A stretch of 11,694 nucleotides of DNA from Goniomonas avonlea (lineage: Eukaryota > Cryptophyceae > Goniomonadida > Goniomonadaceae): NCBI GenBank assembly GCA_003573635.1, contig QUTJ01031430.1:1-11694 (forward strand), in the 5' to 3' direction. The number at the start of each line of letters is the position of its first letter. Position 1 is the stretch's first letter. The notes beneath the pieces are model-generated. The model was not told the origin of the DNA. It saw nothing but the letters and a program-made list of their open reading frames with translations, and ran no database searches. Below are positions 1 through 10,100 of the stretch, piece by piece. The position numbers and the translations under genes were made by a program.

Positions 1-227
1 AATTCTCTCCTCTCCGCTCTTGTGCGTCTGTGTCGTGGCGGCTCTGGCTAGTTTCGTAATCAATTGAGATCGCTTCATCTTCAATGACTCTCACTCTCCC
101 ACTCACTCCTCCTTTTCATCTTCCCCCCTCTCTCTTCTCCCTGCTCCTCAGCGGATCTATGGATGGGCAGGGCCTAGATGGTTGAATAGTTTCTCTCTGT
201 CTAACATGCCTGACCATGCCTGTGCAG
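1..227. other. Flank, probably intron or end of upstream gene
   Basis: No convincing protein-coding segment is visible. From about 85 to 149 the + strand is almost pure pyrimidine and ends in CTCCTCAG at 144–151, which looks like a 3' splice site. A second acceptor-like TGTGCAG ends at 227. A tiny exon between them (152 to about 180) is possible, but I could not join it in frame to the next exon in my preferred frame. The stretch is most simply intron sequence of a gene that enters from the left. Confidence 0.3.
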
Positions 228-500
228 ACTGGAGGCGGCAACAAGGGTATCTACCGGGGCCGTTGGTGTAAGTCACCTTGCTGCCTGTTCCCCATTATCT
301 CCCGCTCCCTGTGTACATTCTCTTCCTGCTCCCTGTTCACCATTTACTCTTGTTCATCATCCATGGCCTGGTTCTGCCACGAACATATCTTTCCCACTGA
401 GATAACACTTCCAATCAATCTAATTTCTTGACTGCCCTGACCTTGTTGTTTCTAATCTGACCAGGCCACAATCCCGAATCCATTCGATAACCGAGTGTGA
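228..500 (+). CDS. Last two exons of an upstream gene (tentative)
   Basis: Two short segments join in frame: 228–267 (after TGTGCAG, before GTAAGT) and 465–500 (after TCTGACCAG, ending in TGA at 498–500). Read this way the C-terminus is LEAATRVSTGAVG followed by ATIPNPFDNRV and stop. The intron between them (268–464, 197 bases) is pyrimidine-rich with a consensus donor. I do not recognise the protein. Another frame through the same splice stays open to a TGA near 580, so the frame is not proven. The continuous open frame from 216 to 431 runs through the intron and is not taken as a gene. A transcript or a homologue of the terminal 24 residues would settle the call. Confidence 0.3.
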
Positions 501-1061
501 CAGATTGGCACCGTGGTTGGTGGATGGCCAACACCCACAGCCTGGCCGGCTCCGTCATGGTCATGCTGCGTTAAAAATGCTCTGCGATTGAGTCACCCAT
601 CACCAATAAATCTGGTGGTCGCTAAGCGTTGGAGAGCTTGTCTGTTGTGTGTCAACTTGAAAGTACGAGCGAGTACCGAAATTGCCAGCACACAGAAAAC
701 CATTTCAGGGTCAAATCCGATTTCGCTACAAGGACTCTCCGCTCCTTTTGGCCACACCAGAACGCGTCTGAACGCCTGATGAATCAGTGATGACGACAGT
801 TTTGTCAGCCCTGAGTGAGGCCCCAAGCGCCAGCCCTAAAAGTCCCGAAGCGGTGCGCCGATAGATTTGGGCCACCCAACACCACCAACCAAACACCCAC
901 AAATCAAGCACAAATGTAAGCCTTACCACGACTCAGATTTTAATAGTGAGCTTAGCTAAGTTTGGCTAATTTTAGACCTCGGGATATGTGGACCGAACCG
1001 AGTCAGCTCCCGCGCTCCGCTGTCAGTCGGAAAGTGGGGAGGCAATGCACGGTATCGTTGC
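501..1061. other. Intergenic region and presumed promoter of the large gene
   Basis: No open frame here looks like protein and no RNA gene is recognisable. It separates the putative stop of the upstream gene from the signal-peptide start of the next one. A locally AT-rich patch at about 935–975 lies 90–125 bases before the first ATG, but there is no clear TATA box. An upstream ATG at 986, in another frame, opens a frame that overlaps the true start. It would act as a small upstream ORF only if transcription begins before it. Confidence 0.5.
605..610 (+). promoter_or_regulatory. Candidate polyadenylation signal AATAAA
   Basis: A canonical AATAAA lies about 105 bases after the putative TGA of the upstream gene. 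It is followed at about 640–652 by a GT-rich stretch (TGTCTGTTGTGTG), the usual order of signal and downstream element. A hexamer occurs by chance fairly often, and many protists do not use AATAAA, so this is only suggestive. Confidence 0.3.
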
Positions 1062-1199
1062 ATGACGATGATGAGAGTCTGGGTTGTCATTGTTGGGTGT
1101 CTCTTCTTGGGTCTGTCTGTCGATGGTGCCCATTTTCGGTATGGAACCGTGTTCTGGCAGCAAGTCCCGGACCCAACCAACCGAACTGTGAGATTCACT
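1062..1199 (+). CDS. Exon 1: signal peptide and start of N-terminal domain
   Basis: Three in-frame ATGs lie at 1062, 1068 and 1071. The first is used here, giving MTMMRVWVVIVGCLFLGL and then SVDG before AHFRYGTVFW. This is a short basic n-region, a hydrophobic core of about 12–14 residues and small residues before a likely cut near VDG|AHF. The exon ends in phase 0 before GTAAGT at 1200. The intron is 1200–1251 (52 bases), closed by TGATTTTCAG. An NRT glycosylation sequon lies near the exon end. The HFRYGT opening right after the signal peptide is, from memory, shared by other large protist surface proteins. Confidence 0.8.
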
Positions 1200-4100
1200 G
1201 TAAGTAGTCGCGACTCGGGCGATACGGGCAGCTCTTGATTCTGATTTTCAGGTTGAATCTGGTTGGGCTGCAGATCACAGTCTTTTCCCTGGCCAAGAAA
1301 CTCCAGGGCAGCAGAGTGAGTTGCTACTCGTGATCGTGAACAGAATAACCTTTGCCCAGCCGCCAATGTTGGACCGTTCACGTTCGGTGACGGTGGAACT
1401 CAACAAGTCCATGTTAAGATTACTGCAGTTTCTGAAGAGAATTGGTTTGTGGGGGAACATTCTGTGAGCAGTGTCTTTCGGTTGGGTTGAAGCACTGACA
1501 CACTCGTAGTTCCTTCATACGTATTCTAATGTGACTAACAATGGCGTTCCTTGGAAAGCAAAGTTCTCCATGTGCTGTCGTATTACGACTCTTATGTTCA
1601 ACGCCAACAAGGAAGTCGTGATGGAGACTGAGGTCGACCTCACCATGGTACCTAAGGGTGTTGAACACAGGAAGTTTCGAGACTTCCCGAACTCTCCGCC
1701 GCGAACGTCCAGTATGTGCCATCTTGGTTTTTGAGCATTCTCTCAGTCCCTGTCCAGTGTTCCCAATTGTAACAGTAATGAAGGATCCAAGCGGAGTTTC
1801 CCGCTTCACCATCCCAGCTTCGGATAACGATAATGACTTCCTGTTTTTCCGCTTGTCGACTGTTGCAGAATCGGTGCCAAACGGTAATCAAACAATTTGT
1901 TGGCCATCCTCTGGGGCTTGAGACTCAATGAATTTTCAGGCGCTGCCATGCCCGGAATTTCAATTCACAACTCAACTGGTGTTATCTCCTGGGACACTTC
2001 ATCGGCTACAGCTGGCCTGTACCCTCTGAGCGTCACAATAATGGTGCGCTTGGGACAGGACATGAGAGACATCGCCGTACCCCACTCCCTCTTGGCAGGG
2101 ATACAGTACCGGAGTACGGTGCGGACGCTGATGTGCAGGACTCACGGAGAGAGAGTTCCTGACACGGCAGCCTCACTACTATAATTTTCCTCCTAGTCAA
2201 GTTTCACGATGTAGGTGCATGGGCACCCGATGTGGATGTGTACGGTGATGTTCAGGTCCTGCAAGCGTCACTTCGCATCTACAACATGCCGTCCCTCATC
2301 CACATCATGTCACTGTCTCGAACGGAAGCCTCAGTTTGCCTGACATCAGCCAGCAATATCGGGCACTCATTCCCATCACCAGGATTATCGCAACGGATCA
2401 ACCCCCGCAGACTACATCGGGCGCGTTTCAGTGGACTTTATCATGCTTCTGGTTGAGCCCAAGTGGTACGATGCGTTCAACTACTTTATCATTGAGCGAT
2501 AGTAAAAGTATCGTGACTCTCAAGAAATCCCATCCTCCCTCCCTCTACCCCCCCCCACCACCACCACGAGTCTGATCTAAACTTCTCGCAGCTTTTGTGC
2601 AACTGGGTGCTCCAACGCCGGGTCTCTTTGTGCAGCGAACAGCACTTGCAATGGATGCCCACAATCAGTGGGAGCGCATGCGTGCAAGTGCAACGTTTGC
2701 CCAGCGTTTGTTCCAGAGCTGCCACCATCTGTGGTGTGTTGGTGTTACCATGAAACGTTTGCCATTCAACACTGTGGGTTTCTTGGTGGTTTGCCGAGGT
2801 TGTCTCACGCATGCGCGAGCTTGTTGTGCGAGCGAGAGAGGTAGAGAGAGTCAGCGAGCCAGGAGGGCGAGGGCGAGCGAGAGACGAGAGACGAGACAGA
2901 GACAGAGACAGTTTTTTGATTCCCACATCTCGGAGGGAGCGGATCTCCATTTCTCACCTCCCCCCAGGTGTACTTCGAGGTCAATCTCCCAGGCTCGTTT
3001 ACTGCTGTTGCTGCTGATCCTGATGCCCTTGACTTTGTCACCGTTCAATCTGCGTAAGTCGATGCCTGCTCCTCTGCTTCCTCGGGTCCCTTGCATACAA
3101 AATGCTTGTGTCGAGCCCAGTCACTGTTTGAGATGCTGAACAACGATATTGTAAAGCACACGTTGATGCAAAGCAAAGGCCCCTCTATCCAGACCGACCG
3201 CAGATATTCCAAGTGCACACAGATGTATGAGGTGGCCCGTCGCACGAGCGACGAGCAACCCACCCCCCTTTGCTCAGTGCTAGGTGCAGTTTATTGACAA
3301 TCTCATGGCAGCGCGATTCCTGAGGGGTCCACATTTCAAGCTGCAAACAGCACCCGCACCCCAGTATCACGCGTGCTTGCATGGACTCCGACTGTCTCGC
3401 AGGTGACTGAGAACAGAGAGGCGTGACCCCCCCCCATTCGTCCCTGCGTGTGACCCACCCCCCTCGATGTGTGCGCCACTGCGAAGAGGTGACGGTTGTG
3501 GGTTTGTGAACGTCCCTACGTGTCGTCACGATCTTCGTTAGCCACACAGCGCGCACGTGTGTGTGCATGCGTGCGTATTCCCGAACAACGTGCAGGCAGG
3601 CAGGCGGGCGGGCGGGCAGACCTGCCACTGTGTGTGGCAGGCAGAAGATCGCGTACGCAGAGACAGGCGGAGAGACAGGGGAGGTGGAGGTGACAGAGCG
3701 AGTGAGGAAAATGTGAGCGAGAGCGAAATCCAAGAAGGCGACTTCCGACTCATACCGACTCCTCAGATTGGCAGTCGCTCCCTGTGTCTGGAAGCCAAGG
3801 ACCAGCATGGATGCGCCAACCCACCGCTCTGCATCACCGTCATCGTCCTTCCCGAGCCAGCTCGTATCGTCACGCCACCGAATGTGAACTCCGGGAGACG
3901 GAACGGGCCCACAACGGGGGCAATTCAGGTGACGCTTCTCGGGTCCGGTTTCCAGCATACGCAGCCGACTGCACAGGCAAGATGCGGAGGAACTGCGGGT
4001 CTGGTGACCACATGGACGTCTGCGACTTCATTGTACCTTCGCGTGGGACCTGGGCTTCGGAGATTTGTCGGAGTGGGAGTCACAACAGTGCTGCTGAGCA

Positions 4101-7100
4101 AGGGAACTCTCGTGGGTGGCTTCACTTTTGACACTGTAGCTGTCGCTTTTCCCGCACCCCCAAACTTGCCTGGCACTGGAGCCTCGTCAGTCACGGTGTT
4201 GGGACGGATGTTTGGGGAGGTCGACCCCTCTGTTACTGCTCGTCTCAGGAACAGCGCGCACGAGGTCACTCGCTGGTGGTCCGACACTTCTGCAAGCGGC
4301 AAGCAGCCTTCAGGCATTGGCACCCATGTGCCCGTTTCCATGACGGTGACCCAGCGCACGGCTACATTGACACAGGCCGTGTCCTTTTCGCCTGCAGTCG
4401 TCGTATCGGGCTTCGCCAACCTGTCGCCAACAGGCGCGACGTCTGTCACCATCGTCGGCCGTAGCCTCGGCGAGACAAGATGGTCTGCCGTCATGCGCGC
4501 GGCTGGCAGCAGGTGTGTTGCAACGGCGTGGGTTTCGGATTCGTCCCTGCGATGCAAGCTTGGGTGGGGGGAACCCTCACACACTGGCGGTAGCCTGGCT
4601 CTCACAGTGGTTCGACCTGCGGCAGGAACCCTGACACGTGCTGTGTCCTACTGGAGGCAACATGTCGCCAGTTCTGCCAACGTTGCGGTCACTGGCAGCG
4701 TATCGGTCACCATGGTCGGTGGGCCCCTGGGACCAGCGTTCCCACGGTCCTGGTTGTTGCGAGTCGGGGGCTCAGGCTGCCTGACGACCCAATGGGTCTC
4801 GGAATCGTCAGTGCGGTGCAAGGTTTCCATGGGACCTGGTGCCGCACTTGGCGTGGCCGTCACGGCCTCTGGGTTGTCATCGGTTCTGCGGGCTATCACC
4901 TTCGATACCGAGAGCTTGACGTCGGCTCTTCGGGTCAACGGACCCATCACAGGGACAGCGAGCGTGACGTTGCTGGGCAGACACTTGAACCGCCGTGGCA
5001 GCTCGTTGTCCCGAGTGGGTGCGACGGCCACACGGCCATCGCTGTGGGTGTCGTCGTCATCGCTGCAACTCAAACCCGCGGCCGCGCATGCCTCACGGGT
5101 CTTGTGCCAACTGGTTGCGACCGCTGCAGCGACGCTTACTCCTGAGGGGACGTTGAGCCGAGCGTACTCGCACGACCAAGGCCAGCCTGGTAGGGTGTCG
5201 CTGGACGCCAATGCTCCCATGACTGGGTCGATTGTTGTAACTCTGGTTGGAAGCAGCCTGGGTGAGAGCGACCAGAGCCTGTGTGTTCGCATCGGCGGGA
5301 CCGCGTGCATGTCGTCGACGTGGTCGTCCGAGTCATCTATGACGTGCCGTGTGGCTGCTGGCCCTGGGCACGACCTTACTGTGATGGCCACCGTACAGCC
5401 TGCTGTTGCAAGCACCACACGGGCACTCACGTACAGCTCCGGGCGAATCCGATCGCTCCGACTGTCGGCCAACGTGCCAGTCACGGGGTCGACCAGCGTG
5501 ACCCTGATGGGGTCCAACTATTGGGCAGTGGGGAAAGCTTCTGGGTCTGGCAGAGTGGGTGGTTCCGGCACCGAAACGACCAACTGGATGTCGGACACCA
5601 TGCTCTTCTGTCGTCACCCGTGGGGTTTCGGCTGGACCCGACCTGCCATGGTGACGTTTGCCCGACTCTTCGACACGTTTTCGCGGTCTGTGACCTATGA
5701 CGCTCCACGGTTGACCTTTGTGGCTCGATCTAACGCTGCAACGACTGGTGGCGTCACTGTCACGACTCTTGGGAGCAACTTTGGGCATGTCGACCTGAGC
5801 GCTGTTCTGCGAGTGTCTTCCTCTCGGTGCGAGGCTTCTGTGTGGGTTGCGGACAGCTCTCTGGTCTGCAAGACGCCCTCAGGGCACACCACCATGAACA
5901 TTTATGCTGTTGGAGTTACCACAGGTAACCTCCTGGTCACCACGACGCGCATCCTCACCTATGATCTTCAAAACACCCTGCGACTTGGTCCTGTGCCTCG
6001 CAACAGCGGGACGACAGGGTCGGTGAGCGTCACCCTTGTCGGCATCAAGTTGCTGATCCAGTCTGTTCGGGTTGTTCTTGCTGGCACATCGGTCATCGCC
6101 ACCCGCTGGGTCTCGTCGTCAGTCATCGCAGCCAAAGTCCCCTCTGGTTTCATGGACCGTCGAAGCGTTTCAGTGTCCGGGACCCCTTGGAGCGCCGGCA
6201 CCATTTCTCACACTTTCACCTTCAACATGTTCTCTGATTCGCTGGTCGCCAACGCACCCGTCACCGGCAGCGTGAGCGTCACGGTCGTCGGCGGCGAGTT
6301 CGGCGAGGCAAGGCGCACGCCCGCTGCGAGGTTGGACCGAAGCAGCGCAGAGACAACCGCGTGGGTGTCGGGGTCCAGCTTGACTGTGAAGGGGACTCCA
6401 GGCATGGGACGTGGTCGGGCCTTGTCTGTAACCGCTGGTCGGGGCAACATCAATCTGTTTACCGTTTTGGAGGCGTTGACCTTCGATGCTTTCATCGTGA
6501 CAGGTCACACAGCTGCCAACTTGCCTACCACTGGAGCCTCGTCAGTCACGGTGTTTGGTACGAGTTTCTGGGAACGCGATCACTCCGTCACTGCTCGTCT
6601 CGGCAACAGCGCGCACGAGGTCACTCGCTGGCTGGCCCAGACATCCGTCGCGGGGAAATGGTCGTCTGGGATCCGTGTCCGTGCTCTGTCAGTCGCCGTG
6701 ACGCTGATACGAATGTCGACAATGACGCAGGCCGTGTCTTTTCCGTCTGCAGTCGTCGTATCGGGCTTCGCCAACCTGTCGCCAACAGGCGCGACGTCTG
6801 TCACCATCGTCGGCCGTAGCCTCGGCGAGACAAGATGGTCTGCCGTCATGCGCGCGGCTGGCAGCAGGTGTGTTGCAACGGCGTGGGTTTCGGATTCGTC
6901 CCTGCGATGCAAGCTTGGGTGGGGGGAACCCTCACACACTGGCGGTAGCCTGGCTCTCACAGTGGTTCGACCTGCGGCAGGAACCCTGACACGTGCTGTG
7001 TCCTACTGGAGGCAACATGTCGCCAGTTCTGCCAACGTTGCGGTCACTGGCAGCGTATCGGTCACCATGGTCGGTGGGCCCCTGGGACCAGCGTTCCCAC

Positions 7101-10100
7101 GGTCCTGGTTGTTGCGAGTCGGGGGCTCAGGCTGCCTGACGACCCAATGGGTCTCGGAATCGTCAGTGCGGTGCAAGGTTTCCATGGGACCTGGTGCCGC
7201 ACTTGGCGTGGCCGTCACGGCCTCTGGGTTGTCATCGGTTCTGCGGGCTATCACCTTCGATACCGAGAGCTTGACGTCGGCTCTTCGGGTCAACGGACCC
7301 ATCACAGGGACAGCGAGCGTGACGTTGCTGGGCAGACACTTGAACCGCCGTGGCAGCTCGTTGTCCCGAGTGGGTGCGACGGCCACACGGCCATCGCTGT
7401 GGGTGTCGTCGTCATCGCTGCAACTCAAACCCGCGGCCGCGCATGCCTCACGGGTCTTGTGCCAACTGGTTGCGACCGCTGCAGCGACGCTTACTCCTGA
7501 GGGGACGTTGAGCCGAGCGTACTCGCACGACCAAGGCCAGCCTGGTAGGGTGTCGCTGGACGCCAATGCTCCCATGACTGGGTCGATTGTTGTAACTCTG
7601 GTTGGAAGCAGCCTGGGTGAGAGCGACCAGAGCCTGTGTGTTCGCATCGGCGGGACCGCGTGCATGTCGTCGACGTGGTCGTCCGAGTCATCTATGACGT
7701 GCCGTGTGGCTGCTGGCCCTGGGCACGACCTTACTGTGATGGCCACCGTACAGCCTGCTGTTGCAAGCACCACACGGGCACTCACGTACAGCTCCGGGCG
7801 AATCCGATCGCTCCGACTGTCGGCCAACGTGCCAGTCACGGGGTCGACCAGCGTGACCCTGATGGGGTCCAACTATTGGGCAGTGGGGAAAGCTTCTGGG
7901 TCTGGCAGAGTGGGTGGTTCCGGCACCGAAACGACCAACTGGATGTCGGACACCATGCTCTTCTGTCGTCACCCGTGGGGTTTCGGCTGGACCCGACCTG
8001 CCATGGTGACGTTTGCCCGACTCTTCGACACGTTTTCGCGGTCTGTGACCTATGACGCTCCACGGTTGACCTTTGTGGCTCGATCTAACGCTGCAACGAC
8101 TGGTGGCGTCACTGTCACGACTCTTGGGAGCAACTTTGGGCATGTCGACCTGAGCGCTGTTCTGCGAGTGTCTTACTCTCGGTGCGAGGCTTCTGTGTGG
8201 GTTGCGGACAGCTCTCTGGTCTGCAAGACGCCCTCAGGGCACAGCACGACTCCCGTTCCCGTCATTGTCGTGACCATGGGCGTCACGCTCGCAACACGAA
8301 CCACCGCTCTTTCTCATGATTTCAGAAACTCACTGCGTCGTGGCCCGTCTCCGTCCAACAGTGGCACGACAGGGTCGGTGAGCGTCACCCTTGTCGGCTC
8401 CAGCTTCGGGCACTCCTCGCGGTCATTCCTGGCTGTTCTTGGGGGCAGTGCTGTTGAGGCGACCCGCTGGGTCTCGTCGTCAGTCATCGCGGCCAAGGTC
8501 CCCTCTGGTTTCATGGACCGTCGCGGGGTCGCTGTCTCTGGCTGGCCGTCGCGCGCCGGCACCATTTCTCACACTTTCACCTTCAACATGTTTTCCGATT
8601 CTCTGGTCGCCAACGCACCCGTCACCGGCAGCGTGAGCGTCACAGTCGTCGGCGGCGGGTTCGGCGAGGCAAGACGCACGCCCGCTGCGAGGATGGACCG
8701 AAGCAGCGCAGAGACAACCGCGTGGGTGTCGGAGTCCAGCATGTTCGTCAAGAGAGCTTCCGGGTGGGGCAGTCGTCTGGCGGTTGCCGTGTCCGCGCAC
8801 CGCCACCGCGCTACTGCCGCGTTCTGCGGTGTTTCGTTTGATTTGCCTGTGCTGCTTCAGGTGCAGCCGCCTGGCAACCTCCCGACAACTGGCGCAGCGT
8901 CGGTCACTGTTATCGGGGCGAACCTGGCCCAGTTTGTGACTGCTGGGGTTCGAGTCGGTCAGACTTCCTCCGGCGGGACGAGCTGGAGGTCCCAGACCTC
9001 GGTGACTGCCAGGTCCCCGTGGGGTTGGCAGGAGTGTCGCACTGTCACGTTGTCACTGTTTTCCACCACTACCTCGTCGACGCGTGCTGCCACGTACAAC
9101 GCGCCCGCCATCGTCTGGGTGTCACGGTCCAACCACCAGACCACGGGCTCCACCTCTGTGTCTATTTCTGGCTTTGGCTTCGGGCCTTCGGACATGACCT
9201 CTCGGGCCTGGCTCTCCAAAACGCAGACGGAGGCCACTGTTTGGGTGTCGCAAACTTCTCTCGTCATCAAGGTTCCCGCGGGTGTCAGCGCTGGAGGCAC
9301 CTTGGTGGTGACCGGCGGCTCACGAATGTCATCCTTCTCCACCGCGTTCACCGCCAACCTCGTCTCGCTCGTGCCCAGAAAGGTCACGCCACTCAACCTG
9401 CCAACAACTGGCGCGGTGACTGTCACGCTCTTCGGGCAGGGGCTCGGGTCGAGTCTGTCCACACAGCGTGGCCGCGCTGGCCAGACCTTGTGTGAAGCGA
9501 CCGTGTGGTTTTCAGACACCGCCACCATGTGCAAGGTTGCTGCCGGCGTTGGTGGTGGACTGCCCCTGCTTGTGTCCGTGGTGGCTCGGCCGTCTACTCT
9601 GACGCGAACGCTGACGTACAACACCGGCCAAATCACTGTCGTCACCAGTGCGATGCGGACCAACGGAGGGGCCACGGGTGCGGTGAGTGTGACATTGGTC
9701 GGCAACAATCACGGCACTGCAAGCTTTAGCGGCGCCCTGCGCGTTGGACTGACGAGCTGTGAGGCATCGGGGTGGACCTCAGACTCGTCTATCAGCTGCA
9801 AGGTCCCCAAAGGCCCGGGTTCGGAAATCACCGTCACTGCCACAGTGGGGCAGCCAAGACTCGGCTGCCTCACCAACGCTGTCACGTACACTGCCCCCTG
9901 CGTCTCCAGCGTGCTCGTCACCAACGCTCCCAGCACCGGCTCCTCAATCGTGACGCTTGTCGGGCGCAGCTTTGGTCAACACCAATCACTCGGCACCCGT
10001 GTCGGCGGCAGTGGCAACGAGGTCACGTGGTGGTCCTCAGACACCTCCACCCGGGGCAAACTCGCCTCCGGCAGCCGATCGCTCTGCTCCTCGGTCGCCT

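Noticed and set aside
216-431. Plus-strand open frame of 71 codons beginning MPVQTGG
   Set aside because: Most of it is pyrimidine-rich sequence following a consensus GTAAGT at 268. It is better read as intron.
513-929. Short open frames on both strands between 513 and 929
   Set aside because: They overlap each other, have no motif or splice support, and lie between a putative poly(A) signal and the start of the large gene.
2597-3139. Plus-strand open frame of 180 codons
   Set aside because: It runs through the GA-rich intron 8. In the neighbouring phase the same DNA gives the eight-cysteine segment and the Ig-like exon 9, which fit the rest of the protein.
3557-3766. Start of the giant frame at 3557 as the real N-terminus
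   Set aside because: The segment has simple-repeat composition, no signal peptide and no relation to the domains. The acceptor at 3765–3766 joins exon 10 to exon 11 in phase and in the expected protein order.
4648-5517. Long minus-strand open frame of 289 codons, repeated exactly at 7003–7872
   Set aside because: It lies antisense to the module array. It is repeated only because the DNA is duplicated, and it shows no domain pattern. Other minus-strand frames in this region have the same cause.
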